Source: a virus
Strand: one strand, 5' to 3'
Virus record (IMG/VR): IMGVR_UViG_3300049855_000043
Coordinates: 1-21,094 of that record
DNA: 21,094 bases
Shown here one piece after another: positions 8,238 to 15,580 of this stretch (positions are counted from its first letter, which is position 1; each line of letters opens with the position of its first letter). Both the position numbers and the translations under genes were made by a program. Under the pieces are notes generated by a model. That model saw nothing but the letters and a program-made list of their open reading frames with translations, was not told where the DNA came from and searched no databases.

Positions 8238-9236
8238 ATGGCCGAAAACGACACGGAGCTGAGCCCGGCCAACAGCTCCACGGAAATCTCGGACGTCCAG
8301 TCGGCATCGCCGACGGAGACCGGCGCGGACTCGTCCAGCGCGCCTGAAGGCGGTAAATTCGATCTGCTGTCCGTGGTCCGCGATGCTGTGACCAAGACCG
8401 CAGAGGACTCGGCCTCGCCCGCCGGTCAAGAAGGAAGCGACCAGTCCGAGACCGAGAAACCCGCTTCCGCGCAAGAATCCACCACCGAGGACAACGAGAA
8501 CTTCTCGGATGTCCCGTTCCACCAGCACCCGCGCTGGAAGGCAATGCTCACGCAGCGGAACAACTTCCGCGAGCAGGCGAAGCACTTCGAGACGGGCGCG
8601 AAGCAGTACGAGCAGATTCAGAGTTTCCTTGAATCGAACGGCGTGACTGACGAAGAGGCTGCGGAGGCTCTCAAGCTCCGCGCGCTGATGAAGTCGAACC
8701 CGACCGAAGCTTGGAAGAGCCTGAAGCCCCTCGTGCAGCAGCTTCTCGTCGACGCTGGTGAAGTCCTCCCGGCTGATCTGCACGCTCGTGTGCAGAAGGG
8801 CGAGATGACGAAGGCCGCGGCCACCGAGATCAGCCGGCTTCGCGCCGCGCAGACCTCGATGACCAGAACGCAAGAGCAGGCTCAACAGCAGGCTCAAGAG
8901 CGCGCGGTTCGGGAACGCCAGGGTGCCATCATGGGCGCCGTGACGGAGTGGGAGAAGGGCGTCAAGCTGAAGGACCCGGACTACGCGGCGCTGGAGGAGG
9001 ACGTGAAGATTCACGTTGTCTATCTGCAGCGGACGCAAGGGGTGCCTCAGACGCCAGAAGCAGCGCGGAAGATGGCAGAGGACGCCTACGCGGCCGTGAA
9101 GAAAAAGCGCGCCCCGACGGCCCAGCCTCGACAGCCGGTGACGCCCCTTCGGGGTGGACGGGTCGCAAGCGGACAACCATCCGATGCGCCCAAAGGCATG
9201 ATCGACATCGTGCGGGCCAATCGGGCAACGGGCTAG
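8238..9236 (+). CDS. Capsid scaffolding protein (putative)
   Basis: This 332-residue protein sits directly before the major capsid gene, the usual place for a scaffold that guides procapsid assembly and is then lost. Residues 1-95 are acidic, Ser/Glu-rich and probably disordered. A conserved-looking FHQHPRWKAML motif follows at about residues 94-104. The central part is strongly helical and charged, with a Gln-rich likely coiled coil at about 205-230. The last 40 residues are basic (KKKRAPTAQPRQP) and Gly/Arg-rich, consistent with a capsid-binding C-terminus. GGAGG at 8227-8231 lies six bases from the ATG. I see no protease motif, so maturation-protease function is unlikely. The scaffold assignment is inferred from composition and position. 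Confidence 0.8.
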   Translation: MAENDTELSPANSSTEISDVQSASPTETGADSSSAPEGGKFDLLSVVRDAVTKTAEDSASPAGQEGSDQSETEKPASAQESTTEDNENFSDVPFHQHPRWKAMLTQRNNFREQAKHFETGAKQYEQIQSFLESNGVTDEEAAEALKLRALMKSNPTEAWKSLKPLVQQLLVDAGEVLPADLHARVQKGEMTKAAATEISRLRAAQTSMTRTQEQAQQQAQERAVRERQGAIMGAVTEWEKGVKLKDPDYAALEEDVKIHVVYLQRTQGVPQTPEAARKMAEDAYAAVKKKRAPTAQPRQPVTPLRGGRVASGQPSDAPKGMIDIVRANRATG

Positions 9237-9246
9237 GAGATAAACC

Positions 9247-10311
9247 ATGCCGTTTACCGCCGCCGAACTCGCGAACATCACCAACTCGGCCCTCGACTAC
9301 TACATGGACCGGGGCAAGGTTCACGCGCAGTTCATCCAGAAGAAGCCGATGCTCAAGGCTTTTGATGACGCCGCCGGGTCGTTCCCCGGGGGCAAAGAGT
9401 TCGTCTCGATCGGCGTCAAGGCCGGCCAAGGCGGTCTCGCGCTGACTGGTTACACCCACGACGATCAGGTCTCCTACGGGAACCCGACCCCGGTTCGCCG
9501 GATCAACTTCCCGTGGCGCGAGCACTTCATCGGCATGGGTCTGACCCACACCGAGCTCAAGAATGACGGCATCACCGTCATCGAGAACGCTGGCAGCCAG
9601 CGCACCTCCGATAAGGACGGCCGCGAAGAGCAGGCCCTCGCCAACATCCTCGAAGAGAAAATCGAGGTCATGGGCGAAGACTATGCGCTTTCGCTCGACG
9701 GTCTGATCCACGGTGACGGCTCGTCCGACCCCAAGGCGCTGGCCGGGATCCGCGCGTTCATCCTCGATGACCCAGACACCGGGAACACCGGGGGCTTGAG
9801 CCGCGTGACCAACTCGTGGTGGCAGAACCGTGCGCGTACCGCTGCGGGCTCGACCGTCGTCACCTCGACCCCGGCCAACGGCGGTGCTCTCCTGCAGGTT
9901 TTGCAGGCAGAACAGCGCCAGCTCGACCGCTTCGCCTCGAACCGGAAATCGCGCAAGTTCGCGGGCTCCGACTTCCTGGGCGCGCTCGAAATCGAACTTC
10001 GGGCCAACGGCCAGTACACCCGCCAAGGGTGGATGGGCAGCGAGTCGAAGCCTGACGGTGCGATGCCTGCAGTCACGTTCGACGGCGTCACGATCGAGTA
10101 CGATCCGACGTTGGACAACCTCGGCCTGGCCAAGCGGATGTACGACATCGACATGAACGCGATCAAGCTGCTCTACATGTCGAGCGAGAAGATGAAGAAG
10201 GCCAACCCGGCCCGTCCTCACGACCGCTTCGTCATGTACCAAGGCATGAGCACGACCGCCGTCATGGTGGCCAAGCGCCTGAACAGCTCCGGCGTCTACG
10301 ACATCGCCTGA
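9247..10311 (+). CDS. Major capsid protein (HK97-fold, putative)
   Basis: This 354-residue protein would be the main shell subunit. It has the length and layout of podovirus capsid proteins. The N-terminal arm is helical (residues 1-40), and an extended-loop-like region with Gly-rich GGKEFVSIGVKAG falls at about 48-65. A long mixed helix (about 110-155) comes before a GDGSSDPKALAGI loop near 157-170. The C-terminal half contains LGALEIEL and RMYDIDMNAIKLLYM segments expected of the capsid core. Position between scaffold and a decoration-like gene supports the call. AGGAGA at 9236-9241 gives an excellent ribosome-binding site five bases before the ATG. A strong hairpin follows the gene. I assign the fold by pattern and position rather than by a search. 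Confidence 0.88.
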   Translation: MPFTAAELANITNSALDYYMDRGKVHAQFIQKKPMLKAFDDAAGSFPGGKEFVSIGVKAGQGGLALTGYTHDDQVSYGNPTPVRRINFPWREHFIGMGLTHTELKNDGITVIENAGSQRTSDKDGREEQALANILEEKIEVMGEDYALSLDGLIHGDGSSDPKALAGIRAFILDDPDTGNTGGLSRVTNSWWQNRARTAAGSTVVTSTPANGGALLQVLQAEQRQLDRFASNRKSRKFAGSDFLGALEIELRANGQYTRQGWMGSESKPDGAMPAVTFDGVTIEYDPTLDNLGLAKRMYDIDMNAIKLLYMSSEKMKKANPARPHDRFVMYQGMSTTAVMVAKRLNSSGVYDIA

Positions 10312-10321
10312 CGAGAACCCG

Positions 10322-10355
10322 GGGGCGCTTCGGCGCCCCTGCCACCCTTTTCTTT
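10322..10355 (+). terminator. GC hairpin with UUCG loop and T-rich tail after the capsid gene
   Basis: A seven-base perfect stem (10322-10328 with 10333-10339) closes a TTCG tetraloop, one of the most stable RNA loops. A T-rich stretch TTTTCTTT follows at 10348-10355, but eight bases separate it from the stem. It therefore probably acts as a partial terminator or an RNA-stabilising hairpin, lowering expression after the capsid gene. Confidence 0.7.
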
Positions 10356-10368
10356 GCAGGAGACACCA

Positions 10369-10851
10369 ATGTCTTTCGCCGTCACCCCTGTTACCACCCT
10401 CGCTGCCGCCGTCGCAAACGGCGCCACCGTGCTGGTGGCCTATCCTGCGGGCCGCGTCCAGGCTGACTTCATCGGCGCGAACCTCGCCACCAACACGGGC
10501 TCGCTCGTGCTGAACGGCAATGAAATTTACCCGGAAGCCGCCGCTGGCGTCCGCGTGAACTTCACCTACAACGCTGGCGACGTCACCGTCACCAACAACA
10601 CGGGCGTCGCTTGGCCGGCGGGTTCCACCATCCGCGCCCAGTTCGGCCGTGCGGGCAACGACCGTCCGGGCTTCGTGCAGCCCGGCCCGGTTGTCACCGC
10701 TCTGACCACCGCGTTCGGCACCGCTGCGGATACCTTGGTCGACGTGACTGCCACGCCGACGCAGGCCACGATCAACAACAACTTCGCTTCGGTCGTGCGC
10801 CGCATCGACCGTCTCGAACTGGCCCTCCGCGCCAACGGCCTGATCGGCTGA
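10369..10851 (+). CDS. Head-fibre or decoration-like protein
   Basis: This 160-residue protein follows the major capsid gene. Residues 1-110 are beta-rich, Ala/Gly/Thr/Val-dominated and lack charged clusters. The last 40 residues switch to a helix (FASVVRRIDRLELALRANGL), which looks like a short oligomerisation coil. The preceding NNNF stretch followed by a coil is a pattern I associate with head-fibre proteins. It may decorate the shell or form capsid-surface fibres. The ATG at 10369 is chosen because AGGAG at 10358-10362 lies six bases upstream; the TTG at 10354 sits inside the hairpin's T-tract and is rejected. The gene is flanked on both sides by strong hairpins. Confidence 0.7.
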   Translation: MSFAVTPVTTLAAAVANGATVLVAYPAGRVQADFIGANLATNTGSLVLNGNEIYPEAAAGVRVNFTYNAGDVTVTNNTGVAWPAGSTIRAQFGRAGNDRPGFVQPGPVVTALTTAFGTAADTLVDVTATPTQATINNNFASVVRRIDRLELALRANGLIG

Positions 10852-10858
10852 TGATCTC

Positions 10859-10890
10859 GGGGCGGCCTTAGCGGGCCGCCCCACCTTTTC
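10859..10890 (+). terminator. GC hairpin with short T-tract after the decoration gene
   Basis: A nine-base perfect stem (10859-10867 with 10874-10882) closes a TTAGCG loop and is followed by TTTT at 10886-10889. It closely resembles the hairpin after the capsid gene. The short T-tract suggests partial termination or attenuation between the head genes and the tail genes. Confidence 0.7.
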
Positions 10891-10910
10891 CCATGCAATC
10901 AGGAGACGTC

Positions 10911-11369
10911 ATGGAACTCGCCAATATTCTGCTGGCCCTCGGCGGCGACCGCAACAACACGGTCCCCAAGTATCGCGTCACCCCGGCCGAGATCGCAGTC
11001 CTTTCCGCCATTCACGGTGTTGACGCGGTTTTCGACATCATCCCGACTGGCGAAACCGAAGCCATTTCATTCCGCGACGAGCGCGAGCGTCTGCTGCGGA
11101 ACTATCAGGCCAAGAACGATGACGGCAACTTGATCGTCCTGCAGGTCTACCCGGGCACTGCGCCCGTCCTGCATACCTCGATCGAAAGCCTGGGCCTCGA
11201 CGAAAGTCTCTTCAAGCCGACCGAGCACGCCAAGCCCACCCCGGCCAAAGCGGCGAAAAAGGTGGCCAAGGTCGAACAGGCTGAGCCGATCGCGAAGATC
11301 GTCAAGGACACGACCAGCGCGGACCACTTGTTCGACGACGAGCCGGCCGACGCTTCGGTCATGGAGTGA
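10911..11369 (+). CDS. Hypothetical head-region protein
   Basis: I cannot name this 152-residue protein. Residues 1-95 look like a compact mixed alpha/beta domain (GDRNNTVPKYRVTPAEIAVL at about residues 12-31, then ERERLLRNY near 58-66). I have the impression that similar proteins occur between capsid and adaptor genes in other alphaproteobacterial phages, but this is unchecked. Residues 105-152 are Ala/Lys-rich then acidic, and probably disordered. There are no membrane segments. The start at 10911 is fixed by AGGAG at 10901-10905; an upstream in-frame ATG at 10893 has no such site. A capsid accessory or head-tail assembly role is inferred from position only. Confidence 0.7.
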   Translation: MELANILLALGGDRNNTVPKYRVTPAEIAVLSAIHGVDAVFDIIPTGETEAISFRDERERLLRNYQAKNDDGNLIVLQVYPGTAPVLHTSIESLGLDESLFKPTEHAKPTPAKAAKKVAKVEQAEPIAKIVKDTTSADHLFDDEPADASVME

Positions 11370-11374
11370 TCTGA

Positions 11375-12088
11375 ATGGCCCGCGGGAAGACGCTACTGAA
11401 GCTGCTGCAAGACCTGCGCGCGGAGATCCGCGCGTCAGGCAACGTGGCGCACCATGCGTCTTCCCGCGAGAGCCACATCGTCCTTCTGCAGCGCGTGCAG
11501 GAAGACATCTACGACCGGCACGACTGGCCGCTCCTGCGGGTCGAGCGCAGCCTCGACGTTCAGGCGGGCCAGCGGTACTACGACACGCCCGACGACATCA
11601 ACATCGACCGGCTGGAAAGCGTCGAGGTGCGCTACGGCCAGCAGTGGTGCCCGCTCGAATACAGCATCAACTCCGACCACCTCAGCGCGTGGGACAGTGA
11701 TTTGGACGAGCGGTCCTGGCCTGTCGAACGCTGGCAGATTTACGAGGGCGAGCAGATCGAACTCTGGCCCGTCCCAGCGGCCAATGCGGACACTGTCAGC
11801 CTTGACGGCCGCTTGAAGCTGACAGGCATCAAGAAGCTGCCGCCCTTTGTCGCCGACGATGACATTTGCGTGCTGGACGACCGGCTTGTCGTCCTTTACG
11901 CCGCAGCCGAACTGCTGGCCGCCAGCGGTGCGAAAGACGCCCCGGCCAAGCTTCAGGCCGCCCGCGAGCGTGAGCGGATGCTCACGTCCAACACCTCCAA
12001 GATCAAGAAATTCTCTCTGAGCGGCCGGGACGACGATTCCGGCTGGAAGCCGAAAGGGCCACCGCGCGTCCACTATCGGGTGACTTGA
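11375..12088 (+). CDS. Head-to-tail adaptor protein (SU10-type, putative)
   Basis: This 237-residue protein probably forms the ring that joins the portal to the short tail. Residues about 1-45 are helical. A WPLLRVERSLDVQAGQRYYD segment begins at residue 51 and is followed by DDINIDRLESVEVRYGQQW, the typical pattern of SU10-type adaptors. A second aromatic block with WQIYEGEQIELWPVP lies near residue 120. A helical region with DDRLVVLYAAAELLAA lies near 168, and the C-terminus is basic and disordered. GGAG at 11363-11366 precedes the ATG at 11375. The stop overlaps the next start as TGATG, matching the usual adaptor-nozzle gene order. The family call is by motif memory rather than a search. 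Confidence 0.8.
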   Translation: MARGKTLLKLLQDLRAEIRASGNVAHHASSRESHIVLLQRVQEDIYDRHDWPLLRVERSLDVQAGQRYYDTPDDINIDRLESVEVRYGQQWCPLEYSINSDHLSAWDSDLDERSWPVERWQIYEGEQIELWPVPAANADTVSLDGRLKLTGIKKLPPFVADDDICVLDDRLVVLYAAAELLAASGAKDAPAKLQAARERERMLTSNTSKIKKFSLSGRDDDSGWKPKGPPRVHYRVT

Positions 12089-13527
12089 TGGGGACGATGT
12101 GGATTCGCGACTTCCAAGGCGGGCTGGATGTCCGGCGCCTCGCTGAAACGTCTGCGGGTGGAACGCTCATGCGCGCCCGAGACGCCCACCTCACCCGCGG
12201 CAAGGAGTTCGAGCAACGGGCCGACTTCATTCAGGTCTACACGCTGCCCGCCGCGCTCACCAAGTCGATGGCCGCAGTCACGGGCGGCCTGATCGTCTTC
12301 GGCCACCAGACCGACCCCGGCACGCTGCCGGCGGGCGTGTCGTACCAGCGCCTGCAGCACCCGAATGGCGAAGCTCTGGCGCGCGTCCCCTTCTGGACCC
12401 GGTACAAGGGCAAGGTCTACGCGATCGGCGAGTTCGCGGACGGCACGCGCCACCTCTTCTACGACGGGGCGCGCGTCACAGACGCAAACGCCCCGCCCCA
12501 AGCGGCAGGCTCCGGTGTCCCGGCTGTGCTGCTGACCGCCGTCGAGAAGATGTTCGTCGGCTCGGGCGAGAACCTGTTTTTCTCTGCGATCGCGGCAAGC
12601 ACCGATTTCGGTGCCGGGGCGGGCGTCGGGGAAGGCGTGATCGTCATGTCGACGCACGCCCAGGGCTCCGAGGAACTGACGGGTCTGGCCCGGTACGACG
12701 AGTACGTCGCGGTCTTCGGTCGGCGCGTCATTCAGACGTGGTTCATCGACCCGGACCCGACCCTGTCCAAGCAGGCACAGGTTCTGGAGGAGACGGGCTG
12801 CATCGCACCCCGCGCCGTCACGCAGTTCGGCGACGGGGACGTGTTTTATCTCGATCGCTCGGGGATCCGGTCGCTCCGAGCGCGCGACAGTTCCAACTCT
12901 GCGGCGACCTCGGACATCGGATCACCGATCGACCCGCTTGTCATCGCCCAGATCGACACTCTCGGCGAAACCGCAGCGGCCAACGCCATCGGCCTGATTG
13001 AGCCGCGCGACGGCCGCTTCTGGCTCATCCTCAACGACACGATCTACGTCTTCTCCTATTTCGCCTCGGCCAAGGTAAGCGCATGGACCGAGTACAAGCC
13101 CGGCTTCCCGATCACCGACGCTCTCGTCTGGCGGGACCGGGTGTGGCTACGCTCTGGCGACAAGATTTACGTCTACGGGTCTCTGCCCGAGGCCCCGTTC
13201 CAGTACAGCGACGGCGTGGGCGAGGCATGGATGCCCTACCTTGACGCGGACCAGCCGGCCCGTGCGAAGCACCTCACCGGGATCGACGTCAGCGTGCGCG
13301 GCACTTGGGACATCGCCATCGCCACAGACCCGAACAACCCGAACGCAGAGGACCGCGCGGGGACGTTCGACCAGACCACCTTCGGGCTGGACCGAGTGAC
13401 CGCGAACGGCATCGGCAACCATATCAGCGTGCGCTTCCGGGCCAAACGGCCCGAATCTGCCACGCTCCCGGCCAAACTCGGCTCCGTCCTCCTGCACTTT
13501 GAAAGGGACGACGAGGAGGACTCGTGA
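12088..13527 (+). CDS. Tail nozzle or tail-tube-like protein (putative)
   Basis: This 479-residue protein follows the adaptor and is likely the short-tail nozzle that closes the DNA channel. It is beta-rich, without signal peptide or membrane helix. The opening WIRDFQGGLDVRR and the block AHLTRGKEFEQRADF (residues about 33-48) are, in my recollection, shared by nozzle-like proteins of SU10/P22-type podoviruses. Repeated short strands ending in Trp/Tyr-rich turns (WTRYKGKVYAIGEF near 108-121, VSAWTEYKPGFP near 330) suggest a propeller-like fold. The ATG at 12088 shares a base with the previous stop. A second ATG at 12097 would drop three residues and is possible. The stop overlaps the GTG of the following gene. 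Confidence 0.72.
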   Translation: MGTMWIRDFQGGLDVRRLAETSAGGTLMRARDAHLTRGKEFEQRADFIQVYTLPAALTKSMAAVTGGLIVFGHQTDPGTLPAGVSYQRLQHPNGEALARVPFWTRYKGKVYAIGEFADGTRHLFYDGARVTDANAPPQAAGSGVPAVLLTAVEKMFVGSGENLFFSAIAASTDFGAGAGVGEGVIVMSTHAQGSEELTGLARYDEYVAVFGRRVIQTWFIDPDPTLSKQAQVLEETGCIAPRAVTQFGDGDVFYLDRSGIRSLRARDSSNSAATSDIGSPIDPLVIAQIDTLGETAAANAIGLIEPRDGRFWLILNDTIYVFSYFASAKVSAWTEYKPGFPITDALVWRDRVWLRSGDKIYVYGSLPEAPFQYSDGVGEAWMPYLDADQPARAKHLTGIDVSVRGTWDIAIATDPNNPNAEDRAGTFDQTTFGLDRVTANGIGNHISVRFRAKRPESATLPAKLGSVLLHFERDDEEDS

Positions 13528-13976
13528 TTCTTACCCGACTGGTCATGCCGGAGGACAAGGATGCGGTGCTTTCGCTCGCGCAGATGCAAGTCAAAGAGAC
13601 ACTACCGCATCTGGATTTTCGGCGCGATCTTGCGGAGGCGACATTTGAAAGGTGCGTGAAGCACGCGCACCCCACCGGCTTCGTGGCGGTGCAAGACGAT
13701 GAAGTGATTGGCTACCTTCTCGCGCGGCTCGACACCTACTCTTTCAGTTCTGGTGTTTTCGTCTCGCAAGAGGTATTGTACGTCAGACCCGATAAACGCG
13801 GCACTCGGGCGGCCGTTCACCTAATCAAAGAGTTCGTTCAGTGGGGCGAGATCGTGGGTGCGCGCGAATGGCTTTTCGGCATCTCCAATGGTTTCCAACC
13901 TGACAGGACGGCGCGGCTCTTCGAGAGGCTGACCGGCGCGCAGCGCGTCGGCTACCATCTTAGGCTGACGAGGTAG
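13524..13976 (+). CDS. GNAT-family N-acetyltransferase
   Basis: This 150-residue protein fits the GNAT acetyltransferase fold, which transfers an acetyl group from acetyl-CoA to an amine. The beta-strand EVLYVRPD (83-90) is followed by a CoA pyrophosphate-binding loop KRGTRAAVHLI (91-101), then a helix and a further strand (WLFGIS, 116-121). The N-terminal MILTRLVMPEDKDAVLSLAQ is a typical GNAT opening. Translation starts at GTG 13524, with AGGAGG at 13514-13519 and overlap with the nozzle stop. Six of its fifteen arginine codons are AGG or AGA, while the surrounding genes use almost only CGN, so the gene may be a later acquisition. The substrate is unknown; a virion or host protein is possible. 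Confidence 0.83.
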   Translation: MILTRLVMPEDKDAVLSLAQMQVKETLPHLDFRRDLAEATFERCVKHAHPTGFVAVQDDEVIGYLLARLDTYSFSSGVFVSQEVLYVRPDKRGTRAAVHLIKEFVQWGEIVGAREWLFGISNGFQPDRTARLFERLTGAQRVGYHLRLTR

Positions 13977-13980
13977 CGCA

Positions 13981-14928
13981 GTGGGTAAGAACGCGGCAAG
14001 CGAAGAAGCGTCCCGGGCGCGGGCCGAGGAAGAAGCACGTCAGGCGCGGATCCGCGCCGGCACAGCCTCGATCAACAAGACCTTCGACGGGACCACGGCC
14101 GGGACGGGCCGGCTGGGCGCGGACGCGGTCTTTGACCCGACCAAGACCTACTACCGGGCCGACGGGACGGCGTGGAGCCCTACCGCGCCGGGCCCCAAGA
14201 TCAACGGCGGCGGGCTCTCGCAGTTCCTGACCGGGCAGCCCATCACGTCGACGGCCCCCGCAGCGCCCGCCGCCCCACGCACCGGATTCGACGGTGCGGC
14301 GTTTTCCGACTTCCTGACCGGGCGGCCCGGCAAGACCTCCCGGCCTTCGGCTCCCGCAGCGGCCCCCGACCCGTTCCGCACGGCTCTGGGCGAGGGCCTT
14401 TACTCGGGCGTCGAGAAGAAAGGCGGCTTCGACGACAACTTCTACAAGGGTATCCGCGACTCCTTCGTAAACTTCGCCCGGCCACAGGTGGACGACCAGT
14501 TCCGCAAGGCGGGTGAGCAGAGCACTTTCGGGCTGGCCCGCTCGGGCCTGCTGGACAGCTCCGTGCGCGGCGAGCAGAACGCCGAGTTGCAGAAGCAGTA
14601 CGACATCAACTTGCAGGACATCACCGACAAGGCTCGCGGCTACGAGACCGAAACGCGCAACAACGTGGAGCGCGCTCGGGGCGACTTGATTACCATGCTT
14701 CAAGCCACCGGGGACGCGACCGGCGCTGCCAACTCGGCGCTGACCCGGGCTTCGACGCTGGCCACGCCGCCGTCCTACAGCCCTCTCGGCCAGCTTTTCC
14801 AGGACTCGACCGCGATGATTGGCCAGCAGCTTGCACAGGAACGCGCGTTCGCTTTGGGTCTCGCGCCCCGCCCCCGCGACTCGGTTCGCGCACCCGCCGC
14901 TACCGGCGGATCAGTGAAGGTGTCGTAA
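13981..14928 (+). CDS. Internal virion / ejection-type protein
   Basis: This 315-residue protein starts the ejection block. GTG at 13981 has GAGG at 13970-13973 eight bases earlier. Residues 1-25 are a charged helix. Residues 75-130 are Pro/Ala-rich, with two copies of FLTG(Q/R)P. Residues about 147-300 form a long helical region with NFARPQVDDQFRKAGEQSTF and LARSGLLDSSVRGEQNAELQ, then a likely coiled coil and PPSYSPLGQLFQD. I recall this organisation from internal virion proteins in other podoviruses, but have not verified it. Such proteins are carried in the head and ejected into the cell envelope with DNA. A minor tail protein is the alternative. Confidence 0.62.
   Translation: MGKNAASEEASRARAEEEARQARIRAGTASINKTFDGTTAGTGRLGADAVFDPTKTYYRADGTAWSPTAPGPKINGGGLSQFLTGQPITSTAPAAPAAPRTGFDGAAFSDFLTGRPGKTSRPSAPAAAPDPFRTALGEGLYSGVEKKGGFDDNFYKGIRDSFVNFARPQVDDQFRKAGEQSTFGLARSGLLDSSVRGEQNAELQKQYDINLQDITDKARGYETETRNNVERARGDLITMLQATGDATGAANSALTRASTLATPPSYSPLGQLFQDSTAMIGQQLAQERAFALGLAPRPRDSVRAPAATGGSVKVS
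14224..14328 (+). repeat. Paired 18-bp direct repeat encoding FLTG(Q/R)P
   Basis: Two near-identical 18-base units (14224-14241 and 14311-14328) differ at one position and lie 87 bases apart. They encode the same peptide motif in a Pro/Ala-rich linker of an internal virion-type protein. They may be short linear binding motifs or remnants of a small internal duplication. Confidence 0.6.
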
Positions 14929-14929
14929 C

Positions 14930-15580
14930 ATGCCGCTACCTCTTCTCCCTCTCCTCTTCATGGCGGGCTCGATCGGGGCCAACGCCATCGGCGCAAAGAA
15001 GCAAGACAACGCGCTGGCAGGGGCGATGGCCACCGAGCGTCTGCGCCAGAAGCAGTATGACGACGAGTCCTTCGCGCTCAACGACGCTGCGCGCGGTCGC
15101 GTAGAAGCGGCCCCCGCGCAAATCGAAACCCGCGGCGACGATCTGGCTGCCATGTTTGCCGGCAACGGGCAAGAGGCTCCGGCGGAGCCGATCATCACGA
15201 CGCCCGCGTCGTCGAGCAACGTCGTCATGTCGCGCGAAGGCGCTGCGATGGACAAGGCTAAGGCCAGCACAGACGCACGGGCTGGAAACCTTGGCGAACT
15301 TCGCGCGTTCGGCGACGTCTTCGGCGACGTGTCGCGGATGCAGGGCCGGGACGCGGGCCAGCTTGGCCTGATCGGGTCCATGCGCCGCGGTTCGCAGTCT
15401 ATCCTGCCGATGGAGCTCGAAGGGGCGCAGGGCGCGGGCGGCAACTGGCGGCTCCTGGGCGACATCCTCAGCGCCGGCAGCATGTTCGCAGGGCCGAGCG
15501 GGATGCTGGGCGCGGGTGGCGGCTTCAAGGGGATCAACATTGGCGGGCCTGGCAGCCTGTGGGGCAGGGGGATCGTCTGA
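14930..15580 (+). CDS. Internal virion-type protein with hydrophobic N-terminus
   Basis: This 216-residue protein begins with a hydrophobic stretch at residues 2-21 (MPLPLLPLLFMAGSIGANA) that could insert in a membrane or act as a helical anchor. Next comes a charged Gln/Arg-rich helix (30-60), then a segment of Pro/Thr/Ser (about 84-97), and finally a Gly-rich hydrophobic C-terminal half (165-216). No cleavage site is obvious and no enzyme motif is visible. Between two ejection-type genes in a packed run, it is probably a small inner protein ejected with the genome. GAAGG at 14916-14920 serves as ribosome-binding site. A holin is the main alternative because of the hydrophobic N-terminus, but the single weak segment and long soluble part argue against it. 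Confidence 0.55.
   Translation: MPLPLLPLLFMAGSIGANAIGAKKQDNALAGAMATERLRQKQYDDESFALNDAARGRVEAAPAQIETRGDDLAAMFAGNGQEAPAEPIITTPASSSNVVMSREGAAMDKAKASTDARAGNLGELRAFGDVFGDVSRMQGRDAGQLGLIGSMRRGSQSILPMELEGAQGAGGNWRLLGDILSAGSMFAGPSGMLGAGGGFKGINIGGPGSLWGRGIV

Noticed and set aside
8142-9284. 380-residue open frame on the minus strand opposite the scaffold gene
   Set aside because: Its Leu/Arg/His-rich product without any motif is a typical antisense artefact, while the plus strand shows a clear scaffold gene with GGAGG.
10354-10368. TTG start for the decoration-like gene
   Set aside because: It lies in the T-tract of the hairpin and in front of the AGGAG site; ATG 10369 is correctly spaced from that site.
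8962-10884. 640-residue open frame on the minus strand across the capsid genes
   Set aside because: It is antisense to scaffold, capsid and decoration genes, all with good ribosome-binding sites and family features; it reads as a GC-bias shadow.
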